64,000 bases of DNA, taken from positions 1-64,000 of the forward strand of contig NZ_JAVAMO010000001.1 of the NCBI RefSeq assembly GCF_030758345.1, given 5' to 3'. Positions 36,483-46,688 of this stretch are shown in pieces. The stretch comes from Ruegeria discodermiae. GTDB lineage: Bacteria; Pseudomonadota; Alphaproteobacteria; Rhodobacterales; Rhodobacteraceae. Numbering within the stretch: position 1 is the first letter of the stretch; the number at the start of each line of letters is the position of its first letter. Made by a program: the position numbers and the translations under genes. Below the pieces are notes generated by a model. It was given only the letters and a program-made list of their open reading frames with translations. It was not told the origin of the DNA and searched no databases.

Positions 36483-36980
36483 ATGACCGGTACAAGCAAT
36501 CAGAAAAGCTGCGCTGCGCGCGGTTGGCGGGCGGCGGCCTTTGGGGGCGTTGGATTTGCGGTGTTGTACATGGTCATCGGCGGTGCCGGACTGATTGGCG
36601 CAGTGATCGCCGGGCTGGTGGTGTTCGGTGCGATCGGCTTTGTGGCGTCGCGCTTCCTCTGTCCGAACACGAAAGACGAAAACACCTCTGCGCCCGCGCC
36701 AAAACCTGCGGCCCAAGCGACGCCAGCGCCCGAGGCCAACGCGCCCGCGCCCGAACCCGAGACGCCATCGCCCGCAGTTGAGCCAGAGCCTGCCCCGATA
36801 GCGGAAGCTCCGGCGCAAGCGGCTGCAGAGCCGGAACCGGTCACCGCCGCAACAGCGCCCGCTCCGGCGGCAAGCGCAGCGGCGGAGTCAGTCGTGAAAC
36901 CCTCGACCGTATTGGCGGGGGAACAAGAACTTGCCAGCCGCAAGGGCAGCTGGCGCTATGAAGGAAAAACCGCCAGCTAG
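36483..36980 (+). CDS. Membrane protein with Ala/Pro/Glu-rich tail in the nuo operon
   Basis: A 165-residue protein. Residues 10-60 carry two hydrophobic segments (FGGVGFAVLYMVIGGAGLIG and AVIAGLVVFGAIGFV), followed by an alanine/proline/glutamate-rich, probably disordered stretch from about 66 to 140. The C-terminal segment ELASRKGSWRYEG is the only compact part. I do not recognise a named family. It has an AAGGGAG ribosome binding site and lies 21 bases after nuoE. Confidence 0.65.
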   Translation: MTGTSNQKSCAARGWRAAAFGGVGFAVLYMVIGGAGLIGAVIAGLVVFGAIGFVASRFLCPNTKDENTSAPAPKPAAQATPAPEANAPAPEPETPSPAVEPEPAPIAEAPAQAAAEPEPVTAATAPAPAASAAAESVVKPSTVLAGEQELASRKGSWRYEGKTAS

Positions 36981-36994
36981 GCGGCGAGATGTGA

Positions 36995-37216
36995 ATGGAC
37001 AAGGAACAGGCCATCGCCCGCAAGGGCCGCCATATCGGGGTGGTGATCGCCGTCACCATGGTGGCGTGGCTGGCGCTGACCCTGTTCATCGGTCCGGCGA
37101 TCGGGTTGCCGGGCCGCTACGCGCTGCTGTTTGACCTCGCCGCTCTGGCCGGGTTCGTCTATGCGGGCGTCAATATTTTGCAACTCTGGCGCATGCGCCG
37201 GGACAGTCAGGGATAA
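36995..37216 (+). CDS. 73-residue two-helix membrane protein in the nuo operon
   Basis: A 73-residue protein with two hydrophobic segments (GVVIAVTMVAWLALTLFIGPAI and YALLFDLAALAGFVYAGVNIL) and basic residues at both ends. It resembles a small membrane protein family found in nuo operons of Paracoccus and relatives (possibly DUF5337). It ends 6 bases before nuoF. An accessory or assembly role for complex I is suggested only by location. Confidence 0.65.
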   Translation: MDKEQAIARKGRHIGVVIAVTMVAWLALTLFIGPAIGLPGRYALLFDLAALAGFVYAGVNILQLWRMRRDSQG

Positions 37217-37222
37217 CCGGCG

Positions 37223-38521
37223 ATGCTGAAAGATCAGGACCGCATCTTTACCAACCTTTACGGGATGCATGACCGCACGCTGAAAGGCGCGCAGGCGCGC
37301 GGCCATTGGGACGGCACCGCCGGGATCATTCAGAAGGGCCGCGACTGGATCATTCAGAACATGAAGGATAGCGGGCTGCGCGGGCGCGGCGGCGCGGGCT
37401 TTCCCACCGGTCTGAAATGGTCCTTCATGCCCAAGGAAAGCGATGGCCGGCCCGCCTATCTGGTGGTCAATGCCGACGAATCCGAGCCCGGCACCTGCAA
37501 AGACCGCGAGATCATGCGCCATGATCCGCATACGCTGATCGAAGGCTGCCTGATCGCGTCTTTCGCGATGAACGCCCATGCCTGCTATATCTATATTCGC
37601 GGCGAGTATATCCGCGAGAAAGAGGCGCTGCAGGCCGCGATTGACGAGGCGTATGAGGCCGGTCTGGTGGGGCGCAATGCCGCCGGTTCGGGTTGGGATT
37701 TCGACATCTTCCTGCATCACGGGGCGGGGGCCTATATCTGCGGCGAGGAAACCGCGCTGCTGGAAAGCCTTGAAGGTCGCAAAGGCATGCCGCGGATGAA
37801 GCCGCCGTTTCCTGCCGGTGCGGGGCTTTATGGCTGCCCGACCACGGTGAACAACGTGGAATCCATCGCCGTCGTGCCCACCATCCTGCGGCGCGGGCCG
37901 GACTGGTTCAGCGGGTTTGGACGACAGAACAATGCGGGCACCAAGCTCTTTGCGATCTCGGGCCATGTGAACAACCCCTGCGTCGTCGAAGAGGCGATGT
38001 CGATCCCCTTCGAGCAATTGATCGAGGCCCATTGCGGCGGCATTCGCGGCGGTTGGGACAACCTGCTGGCGGTGATCCCGGGCGGCTCGTCTGTTCCCTG
38101 CGTGCGCGGCGAAGACATGCGCGGCGCGATCATGGATTTCGACCATCTGCGCAACGATCTGGGCTCTGGGCTCGGCACGGCGGCAGTGATCGTGATGGAC
38201 AAGTCCACCGACATCATCAAGGCGATCTGGCGGCTGTCGAAATTCTACAAACACGAAAGCTGCGGCCAGTGCACGCCTTGCCGCGAGGGCACCGGTTGGA
38301 TGATGCGGGTGATGGATCGTCTGGTGCGCGGCGAGGCCGAACTGGAAGAGATCGACATGCTGTTTGACGTGACCAAACAGGTCGAGGGCCATACGATCTG
38401 CGCACTGGGCGACGCGGCGGCCTGGCCGATCCAGGGCCTGATCCGCAACTTCCGCGAAGAGATCGAGGACCGCATCAAGGCACAGAAATCAGGGCGCATG
38501 GGCGCGATGGCGGCGGAGTAA
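37223..38521 (+). CDS. nuoF: NADH-quinone oxidoreductase subunit F
   Basis: A 432-residue 51-kDa subunit carrying FMN, NADH and [4Fe-4S] cluster N3. The NADH-binding [13 protein letters not shown] is near residue 57, the FMN/NADH region includes [16 protein letters not shown], and the [12 protein letters not shown] cysteines bind the cluster. The C-terminus is of family length. It is separated by 4 bases from the zinc-ribbon gene. Confidence 0.97.
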   Translation: MLKDQDRIFTNLYGMHDRTLKGAQARGHWDGTAGIIQKGRDWIIQNMKDSGLRGRGGAGFPTGLKWSFMPKESDGRPAYLVVNADESEPGTCKDREIMRHDPHTLIEGCLIASFAMNAHACYIYIRGEYIREKEALQAAIDEAYEAGLVGRNAAGSGWDFDIFLHHGAGAYICGEETALLESLEGRKGMPRMKPPFPAGAGLYGCPTTVNNVESIAVVPTILRRGPDWFSGFGRQNNAGTKLFAISGHVNNPCVVEEAMSIPFEQLIEAHCGGIRGGWDNLLAVIPGGSSVPCVRGEDMRGAIMDFDHLRNDLGSGLGTAAVIVMDKSTDIIKAIWRLSKFYKHESCGQCTPCREGTGWMMRVMDRLVRGEAELEEIDMLFDVTKQVEGHTICALGDAAAWPIQGLIRNFREEIEDRIKAQKSGRMGAMAAE

Positions 38522-38525
38522 GAAA

Positions 38526-38810
38526 ATGGCTCGCCGCAACGCGACAGGTCGGTTCATGGAATGGCTAGGATCATTGGAGTCAAGGTCGATTCCAGGAAAT
38601 CGCAGCCTGTTCCCCGATACCTGTCCGCGTTGCAATACCTCCCCTTTCCCGGCCGGTACATGTCAGGAGTGCGGGCTCACGATACCTGATTCGAAACCGC
38701 ATAAATTGTTCTCAGAAAACAACATTCCGGGTTTCGTTTTTGCTGCTGTTTGCTGGACGCTCGCTTTGGCCGCTCTGTTTGCCATCCTGTTTCGCAGTTT
38801 TGGGAGTTGA
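38526..38810 (+). CDS. Small zinc-ribbon membrane protein
   Basis: A 94-residue protein. A CPRC pair and a CQEC pair, separated by 11 residues, make a zinc-ribbon-like knuckle around residues 33-51. A C-terminal hydrophobic segment FVFAAVCWTLALAALFAILF is a likely anchor. Base composition looks slightly lower in G+C than its neighbours. It lies directly after nuoF and before the first DUF3291 gene, in the middle of the operon's accessory block. Confidence 0.6.
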   Translation: MARRNATGRFMEWLGSLESRSIPGNRSLFPDTCPRCNTSPFPAGTCQECGLTIPDSKPHKLFSENNIPGFVFAAVCWTLALAALFAILFRSFGS

Positions 38811-38814
38811 GCGA

Positions 38815-39312
38815 TTGGTTGTAGAGAAGCGCCATATCGCCGAGTTCAACATAGGCACCCTGCGCTACGATTGGGATGATCCGCGTGTGAAGGACTTCGC
38901 GGACAATCTCGACCGTGTGAACGCCATCGCGGCGCGCAGCCCCGGCTTTGTCTGGCGGATGCCGGATGAGGACATGGAGGCGGCGCAACTGGATGCGGGC
39001 GGCCCTCTAGGTGGCGACCCACGAACCGCTTCGACCCTGTCGGTCTGGGAAGACATGGAAAGTCTTGAGCGCTTCGTCTGGGGCACGGTGCATAAGCAGT
39101 TTTACGACCGCAAGCTGGAATGGTACGCCCCGAGTGACGCGCTGCGTTTGGTGCTCTGGTGGGTGCCGGTGGGCCATCGGCCCAGTATAGGCGAAGCGAT
39201 GGAGCGATTTCGATTTCTCGACCGGCATGGCGATACCGATCATGCCTTTGGCTGGGCGCATGCCTCGGATGCATCGCTTTGGAAAACTGCGCAATGTGAC
39301 AAGGTCGCATAG
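38815..39312 (+). CDS. DUF3291 family protein (paralogue 1)
   Basis: A 165-residue protein of DUF3291, which has a ferredoxin-like dimeric alpha-beta fold resembling haem- or antibiotic-monooxygenase proteins. The signature segments are HIAEFNIGTLRYDWDDPRV near the start, and FVWGTVHKQFYDRKLEWY. The start is taken as a TTG with GGGAG eight bases upstream; no other start gives a family-like N-terminus. A paralogue lies after the MAPEG gene (39739-40239), sharing FVWGTVHKQFY and the tail pattern HAFGWAHASDASLW / HAFDWAYLADAKMW. Confidence 0.75.
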   Translation: MVVEKRHIAEFNIGTLRYDWDDPRVKDFADNLDRVNAIAARSPGFVWRMPDEDMEAAQLDAGGPLGGDPRTASTLSVWEDMESLERFVWGTVHKQFYDRKLEWYAPSDALRLVLWWVPVGHRPSIGEAMERFRFLDRHGDTDHAFGWAHASDASLWKTAQCDKVA

Positions 39313-39322
39313 GAGGATCGGC

Positions 39323-39739
39323 ATGGAAACGACACTACTTTATTCCCACGCAATCGCCTCGCTGGTGATCTTTACCCTGATCATTCTGGTCATGTCGCCC
39401 TTCACGGCGCTGGCCAAGCAGGCCAAGGGTTTGGCCCCGGGTGCAACGCCCGAGCAGGACTACGACGACCGCGCCTATCGCATGAACCGCGCCTATCTGA
39501 ACTGCACCGAGACGCTGCCCGCCTTTTTGACCGTGGTTGTCGCGGCGATCCTGACCGGGGCAAGCCCGTTCTGGGTGAACCTGCTGGCCTCGCTGGCACT
39601 GGTGGCGCGTATCCTGATGCTGGTCATTCATGTGCAGGGGCTGGGCGGCCCAAACATGAGCCTGCGCTCTTTCGCTTATGTGGGCGGCTGGCTCTGCATG
39701 ATCCTGATTGGTCTTCTGGCACTGGTGGCGCTGTTTTGA
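39323..39739 (+). CDS. MAPEG family membrane protein
   Basis: A 138-residue integral membrane protein with four hydrophobic segments, of the MAPEG family (eicosanoid and glutathione metabolism relatives). The ASLVIFTLIILVMSPFTALA first helix, RMNRAYLNCTETLPAFL with its arginine/asparagine/glutamate motif, and the last helix GGWLCMILIGLLALVAL are typical. A strong AGGAGG precedes the ATG. Some bacterial members have glutathione transferase activity. It lies between two DUF3291 paralogues, which is an unusual sandwich. Confidence 0.8.
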   Translation: METTLLYSHAIASLVIFTLIILVMSPFTALAKQAKGLAPGATPEQDYDDRAYRMNRAYLNCTETLPAFLTVVVAAILTGASPFWVNLLASLALVARILMLVIHVQGLGGPNMSLRSFAYVGGWLCMILIGLLALVALF

Positions 39740-40239
39740 TGCAACCTGACGGATATCATCTGGCCGAGCTCAATATCGGTCGCCTGCTGGCCCCAACGGA
39801 TGATCCGCGCGTGGCCGAGTTCATGGCCAATCTCGACCGGATCAACGGGCTGGGCAAACGGATGTCGGGCTTTGTCTGGATGATGGAAGGCTCGGGCGAG
39901 CCGGGCACCGGCAATACCGAAAACGCCATCGGCGGTGATCCGCAACTGGTATCCAATCTGACCGTCTGGGAGGACGTGGCCAGCCTGGAACGCTTTGTCT
40001 GGGGCACGGTCCACAAGCAGTTCTATGAACGCCGCGCCGAGTGGTTCGAGGTGTTGGGCAAGATGCATTTCGTGATGTGGTGGGCGCCTGCGGGGCATGA
40101 ACCCACACTCGACGAGGCTCTGGAACGGCTGGACCATCTGAATGCACATGGGGCCAGCGAACATGCGTTCGATTGGGCCTATCTGGCGGATGCCAAGATG
40201 TGGCACAGCCATGGCTGTGCACCGGTTGCTGCGGAATAG
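39739..40239 (+). CDS. DUF3291 family protein (paralogue 2)
   Basis: A 166-residue DUF3291 protein. Shared segments with the other copy are LAELNIGRLLAP at the N-terminus, FVWGTVHKQFYERRAEWFEV in the middle and HAFDWAYLADAKMW near the end. The start overlaps the MAPEG stop (TGATG). The two copies probably arose by duplication, with the MAPEG gene between them. The function is unknown; relatives often bind haem or small molecules. Confidence 0.78.
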   Translation: MQPDGYHLAELNIGRLLAPTDDPRVAEFMANLDRINGLGKRMSGFVWMMEGSGEPGTGNTENAIGGDPQLVSNLTVWEDVASLERFVWGTVHKQFYERRAEWFEVLGKMHFVMWWAPAGHEPTLDEALERLDHLNAHGASEHAFDWAYLADAKMWHSHGCAPVAAE

Positions 40240-40248
40240 GGAATACGA

Positions 40249-40617
40249 ATGTTTGCAACTCCTCCCCTCCAGCTCTCTTTTAGGCCCGCAGTGGTGCTTT
40301 GCCTCGTCGGGCTGCTGGCCGCGTGCGGCGGTCAGAGCAAGGAGGATCAGATCCTCTTTGACGGTCAGGCCTTCCGCACCAAGGCCTCCGCGGTGGACAA
40401 GCGCCGAACGCGGGCGGAGTTCACTGTGACAATCGATGACGTCACTCGCTCGCTTGATGGTGCGCGTGAGGCAGGGCGCTATCAGGGCACGCGTTATTGC
40501 ATCGAGAATTACGGCAATTCCGATATCAAATGGGCCGTCGGGCCGGATACCGACCCGGCGCAATTGCGGGTGGTGGATGGCAGGCTGACCTTTCAGGGAA
40601 CCTGTCAGCGCCCATGA
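40249..40617 (+). CDS. Lipoprotein of unknown function (nuo operon)
   Basis: A 122-residue protein with a type II signal sequence ending LLAACG, so the mature lipoprotein starts at the cysteine near residue 26. The body has three strands around RAEFTVTIDDVTRSLDGARE and RYCIENYGNSDIKWAVG. I cannot name the family. It follows DUF3291 copy 2 with a GGAATAGGGAA ribosome binding site. One of three lipoprotein genes in the operon. Confidence 0.7.
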   Translation: MFATPPLQLSFRPAVVLCLVGLLAACGGQSKEDQILFDGQAFRTKASAVDKRRTRAEFTVTIDDVTRSLDGAREAGRYQGTRYCIENYGNSDIKWAVGPDTDPAQLRVVDGRLTFQGTCQRP

Positions 40618-40715
40618 GCATGTCTGGGGCATATCCTCGCCAATGGCAGTCGCTGTTATTGAATAGCGCCCGCGCAATTGTTCGTTCTGGTGCGTCTGGA
40701 ACGAAAGGAAATCCA

Positions 40716-41120
40716 ATGACCTGTTTTAAAACCGCTTTGCTTGCGCTTTGCCTGACCCTGCCGACGATGGTTTGGGCAAAACCGCCCCTGCGCGACGTGC
40801 CCGAGATCGACAATGAGCTTTATTTCATCGCCATCGCAAATGAGATCGACAAGTATTGCGATAGTATCAGCGGTCGCAGGCTAAAGGCGATCGGGGTGAT
40901 CTGGGACCTGAAGTCCAAGGCCAATGCGCTCGGTTACTCGGATCGCGAAATTCGCGCCTATGTGGATTCGGATACCGAAAAGGCCCGCATGCGCCGCAAG
41001 GGCGAGGCCTATTTGGCGCAGAACGGCGTCAGCTATGATCAGCCCGAGACTTTCTGTGTGCTGGGCCGCTCCGAAATTGATAGAAACAGCGCCGTCGGCG
41101 TGTATTTGAGGGCGAGGTGA
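40716..41120 (+). CDS. Secreted protein of unknown function, possibly DUF5333
   Basis: A 134-residue protein with a signal peptide (MTCFKTALLALCLTLPTMVWA, cleaved after VWA). The mature part is helical (ELYFIAIANEIDKYCDSISGRR and DSDTEKARMRRKGEAYLAQNG) with two cysteines that may pair. It resembles a family annotated as DUF5333 in Rhodobacterales nuo operons, but I cannot confirm that from sequence alone. The start has AAAGGAA upstream. A short lipoprotein follows. Confidence 0.6.
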   Translation: MTCFKTALLALCLTLPTMVWAKPPLRDVPEIDNELYFIAIANEIDKYCDSISGRRLKAIGVIWDLKSKANALGYSDREIRAYVDSDTEKARMRRKGEAYLAQNGVSYDQPETFCVLGRSEIDRNSAVGVYLRAR

Positions 41121-41121
41121 G

Positions 41122-41337
41122 ATGAAGCTGATCTTATTCGCTACTACCGCGCTGCCCATGGCGTTGGGATTGTCCGCCTGTCAGATTTCGACCGGCGGCT
41201 CCGCTCAGGTTGGTGTGCAGACCGGCGCGGTCAGCCCTACACTACGTGACGAGCGCGGCATCCGGCGCTTCGCGAACAAGATTGCCAACGTGATGCCAAA
41301 GCAGGCATTGCCGAAAGGACAAATGATCCATGTCTGA
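41122..41337 (+). CDS. Short lipoprotein (nuo operon)
   Basis: A 71-residue protein with a signal sequence ending GLSAC (lipidated cysteine near residue 20). The remainder is short and basic ([22 protein letters not shown]). No family is recognised. GAGGTGAG precedes the start. Its last 8 bases overlap the start of nuoG, which implies translational coupling to a complex I subunit. Confidence 0.6.
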   Translation: MKLILFATTALPMALGLSACQISTGGSAQVGVQTGAVSPTLRDERGIRRFANKIANVMPKQALPKGQMIHV

Positions 41338-43363
41338 CCTTCGCAAAATCAATATCGACGGCACCGAGATCGAAGTGGACGGGGCGATGACCCTGATCCA
41401 GGCCTGTGAGCAAGCGGGGGTGGAAATCCCGCGTTTCTGTTACCACGAGCGGCTCTCGATCGCGGGCAATTGCCGGATGTGTCTGGTCGAGGTTGTGGGC
41501 GGCCCGCCCAAACCCGCCGCGTCCTGTGCGATGCAGGTACGTGATCTGCGCCCCGGACCCGAGGGGCAGGCACCGCAGGTCAAGACGAACTCGCCCATGG
41601 TCAAAAAGGCCCGCGAGGGCGTGATGGAGTTCCTGCTCATCAACCACCCGCTGGATTGCCCGATCTGCGATCAGGGTGGGGAATGTGATTTGCAAGACCA
41701 GGCAATGGCTTACGGCGTGGATTTCAGCCGGTTCCGCGAAGCCAAGCGCGCCGTTGATGACCTCGATCTGGGGCCGCTGGTTGAGACTCACATGACCCGC
41801 TGTATCTCCTGCACCCGCTGCGTGCGCTTCACCACAGAGGTGGCGGGGATCACCCAGATGGGCCAGACCGGGCGCGGCGAAGATGCCGAGATCACCTCGT
41901 ATCTGGGCGAGACGCTGGCCAGCAATCTGCAAGGCAACATCATCGATCTCTGCCCGGTGGGCGCGCTGACCTCAAAGCCGTATGCCTTCACCGCGCGGCC
42001 GTGGGAACTGACCAAGACCGAAAGCATCGACGTGATGGATGCGTTGGGCTCGAATATCCGCGTCGACACTAAGGGGCGCGAGGTGATGCGGATGCTGCCG
42101 CGCAACCATGATGGCGTGAACGAGGAATGGATTTCCGACAAGACCCGTTTCGTCTGGGACGGGCTGCGCCGCCAGCGGCTGGACCGGCCCTATGTGCGCA
42201 TCGACGGCAAGCTAAAGCCCGCACCTTGGCCCGAGGCGCTGTCAGCGGCGGCCAAGGCGATCAACGAGGCGCAGAAACTGGCTGGAATCGTCGGCGATCT
42301 GGCGCCGGTCGAGGCGGCCTTTGCGCTCAAACAAATGATTGAGGGCAAGGGCGGCGTCGTGGAATGCCGCACCGATGGCGCGAAGCTGCCGGCAGGCAAC
42401 CGCGCGGGTTATGTCGGCACTGCTGCCATCGCGGATATCGACAGCGCCGAGCGCATCCTGCTGATCGGCACCAACCCGCGCGACGAAGCGCCGGTGCTGA
42501 ATGCGCGTATCCGCAAGGCATGGACGCATGGCGCGCAGGTTGCGCTGGTCGGGCCATCGGTTGATCTGACCTATGATTATTATCATGCAGGCGACGACCG
42601 CGCGGCGCTGCAAAAGGTCGCTGATATGGGCGGTGATGACGAGATACGGAGCAAACGCTCGCTGGTGATCGTCGGGCAGGGTGCCTTGCAAGAGGCCGAC
42701 GGTGCCGCCGTTCTGGCCGCTGCGCAGACCATTGCTGCCAATACCGAAAGCGGGCTTTTGATCCTGCACACTGCGGCGGGCCGTGTCGGCGCGCTGGATG
42801 TGGATGCCACCAATGAACGCGGCATGGAGGCTGTCGCAGAGGCCGACGTGATCTACAACCTCGGCGCCGATGAGGTCGAGATCGGCGCCAAAGACGACGG
42901 AGGCGCTTTCGTGATCTATCAGGGCAGCCATGGTGACCGGGGCGCGCATCGCGCCGACGTGATCCTGCCGGGCGCGGCCTATACCGAAGAGGCGGGATTG
43001 TTCGTGAACACCGAAGGCCGCCCACAGCTCGCCATGCGCGCGGGCTTTGCGCCGGGTGATGCCAAGGAAAACTGGGCCATCCTGCGCGCGCTCTCGGCAG
43101 AGCTGGGCGAGGCGCTGCCTTATGACTCGCTGGCGCAACTGCGCCAGACTCTGGTCAAGGCGGTGCCGCATCTGAAGCAGGTCGATCAGGTTGTTGAGAA
43201 CGAAGGCGACGCGCTCCCCAACGGCGTGCTCGGGCAGGCCAGCTTCCGCTATGCGCTGCGCGATTTCTACCTGACCAATCCGATTGCGCGGGCCAGCCAG
43301 TTGATGGCGGAGCTGTCGGCGCAGGCCAAAGCGCGCGGCGGCGAGAAGATCGCCGCCGAATGA
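41330..43363 (+). CDS. nuoG: NADH-quinone oxidoreductase subunit G
   Basis: A 677-residue 75-kDa subunit. The N-terminal part holds a [2Fe-2S] cluster ([15 protein letters not shown]), the [18 protein letters not shown] motif with histidine and cysteine ligands, and [11 protein letters not shown]. The C-terminal molybdopterin-oxidoreductase-like domain is present but lacks catalytic cofactor use in complex I. The length is standard. It overlaps the small lipoprotein upstream by 8 bases, and a lipoprotein gene downstream by ATGA. Confidence 0.96.
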   Translation: MSDLRKINIDGTEIEVDGAMTLIQACEQAGVEIPRFCYHERLSIAGNCRMCLVEVVGGPPKPAASCAMQVRDLRPGPEGQAPQVKTNSPMVKKAREGVMEFLLINHPLDCPICDQGGECDLQDQAMAYGVDFSRFREAKRAVDDLDLGPLVETHMTRCISCTRCVRFTTEVAGITQMGQTGRGEDAEITSYLGETLASNLQGNIIDLCPVGALTSKPYAFTARPWELTKTESIDVMDALGSNIRVDTKGREVMRMLPRNHDGVNEEWISDKTRFVWDGLRRQRLDRPYVRIDGKLKPAPWPEALSAAAKAINEAQKLAGIVGDLAPVEAAFALKQMIEGKGGVVECRTDGAKLPAGNRAGYVGTAAIADIDSAERILLIGTNPRDEAPVLNARIRKAWTHGAQVALVGPSVDLTYDYYHAGDDRAALQKVADMGGDDEIRSKRSLVIVGQGALQEADGAAVLAAAQTIAANTESGLLILHTAAGRVGALDVDATNERGMEAVAEADVIYNLGADEVEIGAKDDGGAFVIYQGSHGDRGAHRADVILPGAAYTEEAGLFVNTEGRPQLAMRAGFAPGDAKENWAILRALSAELGEALPYDSLAQLRQTLVKAVPHLKQVDQVVENEGDALPNGVLGQASFRYALRDFYLTNPIARASQLMAELSAQAKARGGEKIAAE

Positions 43364-43746
43364 TCCGACCCGCACTCATATCGCTGGCCCTTCTGGCCGC
43401 CTGCGTGCCTCAGCCGCAGGAGGAGGTGTCGCAATTCGCGCCCGACTATCTGGGTGTCGAGGCGGTTTCGCTCGACAGCGATCTGGTGCAGATCGATCTC
43501 AGGATGCGCGGCGCGCGCGGCCCCGAGGATGTGGATCGCTATGGCGAATGCGCCGCGGCGGGATACACGCTCAGCCAGGGCTATGGTTTTGCGCGGCATT
43601 TACGGACGAATATCGATGAAAAGGGTGGCGTGTGGACGGCGGATGCTGTTTACACCATCTCGCCGACCCTGCCACGCGGTCTCATGACCATCGACGCAGA
43701 GGTCATGGTCGCGGATTGCGCGGAAAACGGAATACCCACGGTGTGA
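43360..43746 (+). CDS. Lipoprotein of unknown function between nuoG and nuoH
   Basis: A 128-residue protein with a type II signal sequence [15 protein letters not shown] (lipidated cysteine at residue 15). The mature part has a short low-complexity stretch, then a domain with [20 protein letters not shown] and two cysteines. No family is recognised. It overlaps nuoG by four bases and is 6 bases before nuoH. Confidence 0.65.
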   Translation: MIRPALISLALLAACVPQPQEEVSQFAPDYLGVEAVSLDSDLVQIDLRMRGARGPEDVDRYGECAAAGYTLSQGYGFARHLRTNIDEKGGVWTADAVYTISPTLPRGLMTIDAEVMVADCAENGIPTV

Positions 43747-43752
43747 GGACGC

Positions 43753-44790
43753 ATGGCAGATTTCTTTAGCACCCCAGGCGGCATAGCCCTGATCATCTTG
43801 GCGCAAGTCATTGCGGTTGTGGCTTTCGTGATGATCTCGCTGTTGTTTCTGGTCTATGGCGACCGCAAGATCTGGGCCGCCGTGCAGATGCGCCGGGGGC
43901 CGAATGTGGTGGGGGCCTATGGCTTGCTGCAATCGGTGGCTGATGCGCTGAAATATGTGGTGAAAGAGGTGGTCATTCCCGCCGGGGCCGACCGCACCGT
44001 GTTCATCCTTGCGCCGTTGACCTCGTTTGTACTGGCGATGATCGCCTGGGCGGTAATCCCGTTCAACGATGGCTGGGTGCTGAGCGATATCAACGTGGCC
44101 ATCCTTTATGTCTTCGCCGTCTCCTCGCTTGAGGTCTATGGCGTGATCATGGGCGGTTGGGCCTCAAACTCGAAATACCCGTTCCTTGGATCCCTGCGCT
44201 CTGCCGCGCAGATGATTTCCTACGAGGTTTCCATAGGTCTGATCATCATCGGTGTGATCATCTCCACCGGAAGCATGAATTTCGGTGCCATCGTGCAGGC
44301 GCAGGACGGCAATCTGGGTCTGTTCAACTGGTACTGGCTGCCGCATTTCCCGATGGTATTCCTGTTCTTCATCTCGGCACTGGCGGAAACCAACCGGCCT
44401 CCGTTTGACCTGCCCGAGGCGGAATCGGAACTGGTTGCGGGCTATCAGGTGGAATATTCGGCCACGCCCTTCCTGCTGTTCATGGCCGGCGAATATATCG
44501 CCATCTTCCTGATGTGCGCGCTGACCACGCTCTTGTTCTTCGGCGGCTGGCTCTCGCCCATTCCGGGCCTGCCCGACGGGGTGCTGTGGATGGTCGCCAA
44601 GATGGCGTTCTTCTTCTTCCTGTTTGCCATGGTCAAGGCGATCACGCCGCGCTACCGCTATGACCAGTTGATGCGGCTGGGCTGGAAAGTCTTCCTGCCG
44701 TTCTCGCTGGGCTGGGTGGTGTTCGTGGCCTTCGCTGCCAAATTCGACTGGTTCTGGGGCGCGTTTGCCCGTTGGAGCACCGGAGGCTGA
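43753..44790 (+). CDS. nuoH: NADH-quinone oxidoreductase subunit H
   Basis: A 345-residue membrane subunit with about eight helices, forming part of the quinone channel. Signatures are [19 protein letters not shown] at the first loop and the acidic loop [20 protein letters not shown]. It is the standard length. It abuts nuoI. Confidence 0.97.
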   Translation: MADFFSTPGGIALIILAQVIAVVAFVMISLLFLVYGDRKIWAAVQMRRGPNVVGAYGLLQSVADALKYVVKEVVIPAGADRTVFILAPLTSFVLAMIAWAVIPFNDGWVLSDINVAILYVFAVSSLEVYGVIMGGWASNSKYPFLGSLRSAAQMISYEVSIGLIIIGVIISTGSMNFGAIVQAQDGNLGLFNWYWLPHFPMVFLFFISALAETNRPPFDLPEAESELVAGYQVEYSATPFLLFMAGEYIAIFLMCALTTLLFFGGWLSPIPGLPDGVLWMVAKMAFFFFLFAMVKAITPRYRYDQLMRLGWKVFLPFSLGWVVFVAFAAKFDWFWGAFARWSTGG

Positions 44791-44791
44791 A

Positions 44792-45286
44792 ATGACCCAG
44801 ATCGACTATACCCGCGCCGCCAAGTACTTTCTGCTTCAGGATTTTTGGAAAGGCTTCAAGCTGGGCATGAAGTATTTCTTCGCCCCCAAGGCCACCGTGA
44901 ACTACCCGCATGAAAAAGGCCCGCTTTCCCCGCGCTTCCGCGGCGAACATGCGCTGCGCCGTTATCCGAACGGCGAGGAACGCTGCATCGCCTGCAAGCT
45001 CTGCGAGGCGATCTGCCCGGCGCAGGCCATCACCATTGACGCCGAGCCGCGCGAAGATGGCAGCCGCCGCACCACCCGCTATGACATCGACATGACCAAA
45101 TGCATCTATTGCGGCTTCTGTCAGGAGGCCTGCCCGGTCGATGCCATTGTCGAAGGCCCCAATTTCGAGTTCGCCACCGAAACCCGCGAAGAGCTGTTCT
45201 ATGACAAGCAGAAGCTGCTGGACAACGGCGAACGCTGGGAGGCCGAGATCGCCCGCAATCTTGAACTGGACGCGCCCTACCGATGA
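44792..45286 (+). CDS. nuoI: NADH-quinone oxidoreductase subunit I
   Basis: A 164-residue TYKY subunit with two [4Fe-4S] clusters: [12 protein letters not shown] and [12 protein letters not shown]. The start is the ATG after GGAGG, a base past the nuoH stop, giving [13 protein letters not shown]. The C-terminus [13 protein letters not shown] is typical. It shares ATGA with the CMD gene. Confidence 0.96.
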   Translation: MTQIDYTRAAKYFLLQDFWKGFKLGMKYFFAPKATVNYPHEKGPLSPRFRGEHALRRYPNGEERCIACKLCEAICPAQAITIDAEPREDGSRRTTRYDIDMTKCIYCGFCQEACPVDAIVEGPNFEFATETREELFYDKQKLLDNGERWEAEIARNLELDAPYR

Positions 45287-45693
45287 ATGACACGCCCAAC
45301 AACCCGTTCGAAGCGATGATGGCGCAGGCGCAGGAGATGGCCAAGGCGCTCAACCCGGCGCTGGAAAGCTTCAGCCCGAAAGGGTTCGAGGCGCTCTGGC
45401 CGAAGATGCCGAAAGAAGCAATGGAGCTGATGTTCGGCAACGCAGTCAACAAGGACGGGCTGGATGCCAGGACCCGTCTGCTGCTGACGCTGGCCGGGCT
45501 GACCATGCAGGGCGCGCAGGCCGACACGGCGGTGCGCCAGACCGTGCGCCACGCGCTGGAGGCGGGCGCGCGCGAACAGGAGATCGTCGAAACGATCGGC
45601 CAGATGTCGGTCTTCGCCGGCATCCCCGCCATGACCCGTGCGCTGAACCTGGCGAAAGAGGTCATGGGTGACAGCGAGGAAGACGAAACATGA
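45283..45693 (+). CDS. Carboxymuconolactone decarboxylase family protein (nuo operon)
   Basis: A 136-residue CMD-fold protein. The family core is [33 protein letters not shown] and [11 protein letters not shown]. No CxxC peroxidase motif is present. A long N-terminal helix (about residues 1-45) precedes the core. It shares ATGA overlaps with nuoI upstream and nuoJ downstream, so it is strictly coupled to complex I subunits. A second CMD gene lies at the left end of the window. The function in the operon is unknown. Confidence 0.8.
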   Translation: MNDTPNNPFEAMMAQAQEMAKALNPALESFSPKGFEALWPKMPKEAMELMFGNAVNKDGLDARTRLLLTLAGLTMQGAQADTAVRQTVRHALEAGAREQEIVETIGQMSVFAGIPAMTRALNLAKEVMGDSEEDET

Positions 45694-46292
45694 CCGCATT
45701 TGCCTTCTATCTCTTTGCAATCTGCGCCATCGCGGGCGGGCTCTTTACCGTGATCAGCCGTCAGCCGGTTCATTCGGTACTGTGGCTGATCCTGTCCTTC
45801 CTGTCCTCGGCGGGTCTGTTCGTGCTGCTTGGGGCCGAGTTTGTCGCCATGCTGCTGATCATCGTTTATGTGGGCGCGGTTGCTGTGCTGTTTCTCTTCG
45901 TGGTGATGATGCTGGATGTGGATTTCGCCGAGCTCAAGGCCGAGATGGCGCGCTACATGCCGCTGGCCCTGCTGATCGGGCTGGTCATCCTGATGCAGTT
46001 CGTCATGGCCTTCGGAGCCTGGGAAAGCGCACAGGCCGCCGAGAGCCTGCGGGCGCAGGTGACGCCCACCGACATGCACAACACGCAGGCGCTGGGCGTG
46101 ATCCTCTATGACCAGTATTTCCTGCTGTTCCAGCTTGCAGGCCTGATCCTGCTGGTCGCCATGATCGGCGCCATCGTGCTGACCCTGCGCCACCGGCAGG
46201 ACATCAAGCGCCAGGACATCATCTCCCAGATGATGCGCGATCCGGCGCAGGCGATGGAGCTGAAGGACGTGAAACCGGGGCAGGGGTTGTGA
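45690..46292 (+). CDS. nuoJ: NADH-quinone oxidoreductase subunit J
   Basis: A 200-residue membrane subunit with five hydrophobic segments. The signature [21 protein letters not shown] carries the flexible pi-helix region important for proton transfer. The C-terminal cytoplasmic tail ([21 protein letters not shown]) is typical for alphaproteobacteria. It overlaps the CMD gene by four bases. Confidence 0.95.
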   Translation: MTAFAFYLFAICAIAGGLFTVISRQPVHSVLWLILSFLSSAGLFVLLGAEFVAMLLIIVYVGAVAVLFLFVVMMLDVDFAELKAEMARYMPLALLIGLVILMQFVMAFGAWESAQAAESLRAQVTPTDMHNTQALGVILYDQYFLLFQLAGLILLVAMIGAIVLTLRHRQDIKRQDIISQMMRDPAQAMELKDVKPGQGL

Positions 46293-46294
46293 AG

Positions 46295-46684
46295 ATGTGT
46301 GTTTGGACGGGCATTAAGGCGAGAACTGCCGCAGCCTGCGGTCTGGTTTTCATCGCAGGCGGTGCAAGTGCCGCAGAGAACGAGATCGAAAACCCGCTCG
46401 ATACCGTGAACAAGCATTTTGAAGTGGCGAGCAAGGATTTTGGCGGCGGCGTCACGCAACTGCACGCCCGCAAGGAAGGGGCGGATGGGACCGAGCATCT
46501 GATCTATCACTTCGACTGTTCGAACCAGAAATACGATCTGTTCTATAACGACGCGGAAACGCCCGACAGCCTGCCTGACATGGTGGACGCGCCGTTTGTA
46601 GAACCGCTCGAACCGGAAGACATTGTTGGGCCTTTGGCGCAGCACACCTGTACGAAATACGGCTACCCGCTGCTGGAATGGTGA
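46295..46684 (+). CDS. Secreted protein of unknown function between nuoJ and nuoK
   Basis: A 129-residue protein with a signal peptide ([12 protein letters not shown], cleavage likely after ASA). The mature part is acidic, with [22 protein letters not shown] and two cysteines (FDCSNQKYD and QHTCTKYG) that could pair. A GTG six bases earlier is an alternative start. I do not recognise the family. It lies between two membrane subunits of complex I. Confidence 0.6.
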   Translation: MCVWTGIKARTAAACGLVFIAGGASAAENEIENPLDTVNKHFEVASKDFGGGVTQLHARKEGADGTEHLIYHFDCSNQKYDLFYNDAETPDSLPDMVDAPFVEPLEPEDIVGPLAQHTCTKYGYPLLEW

Positions 46685-46688
46685 GGAT

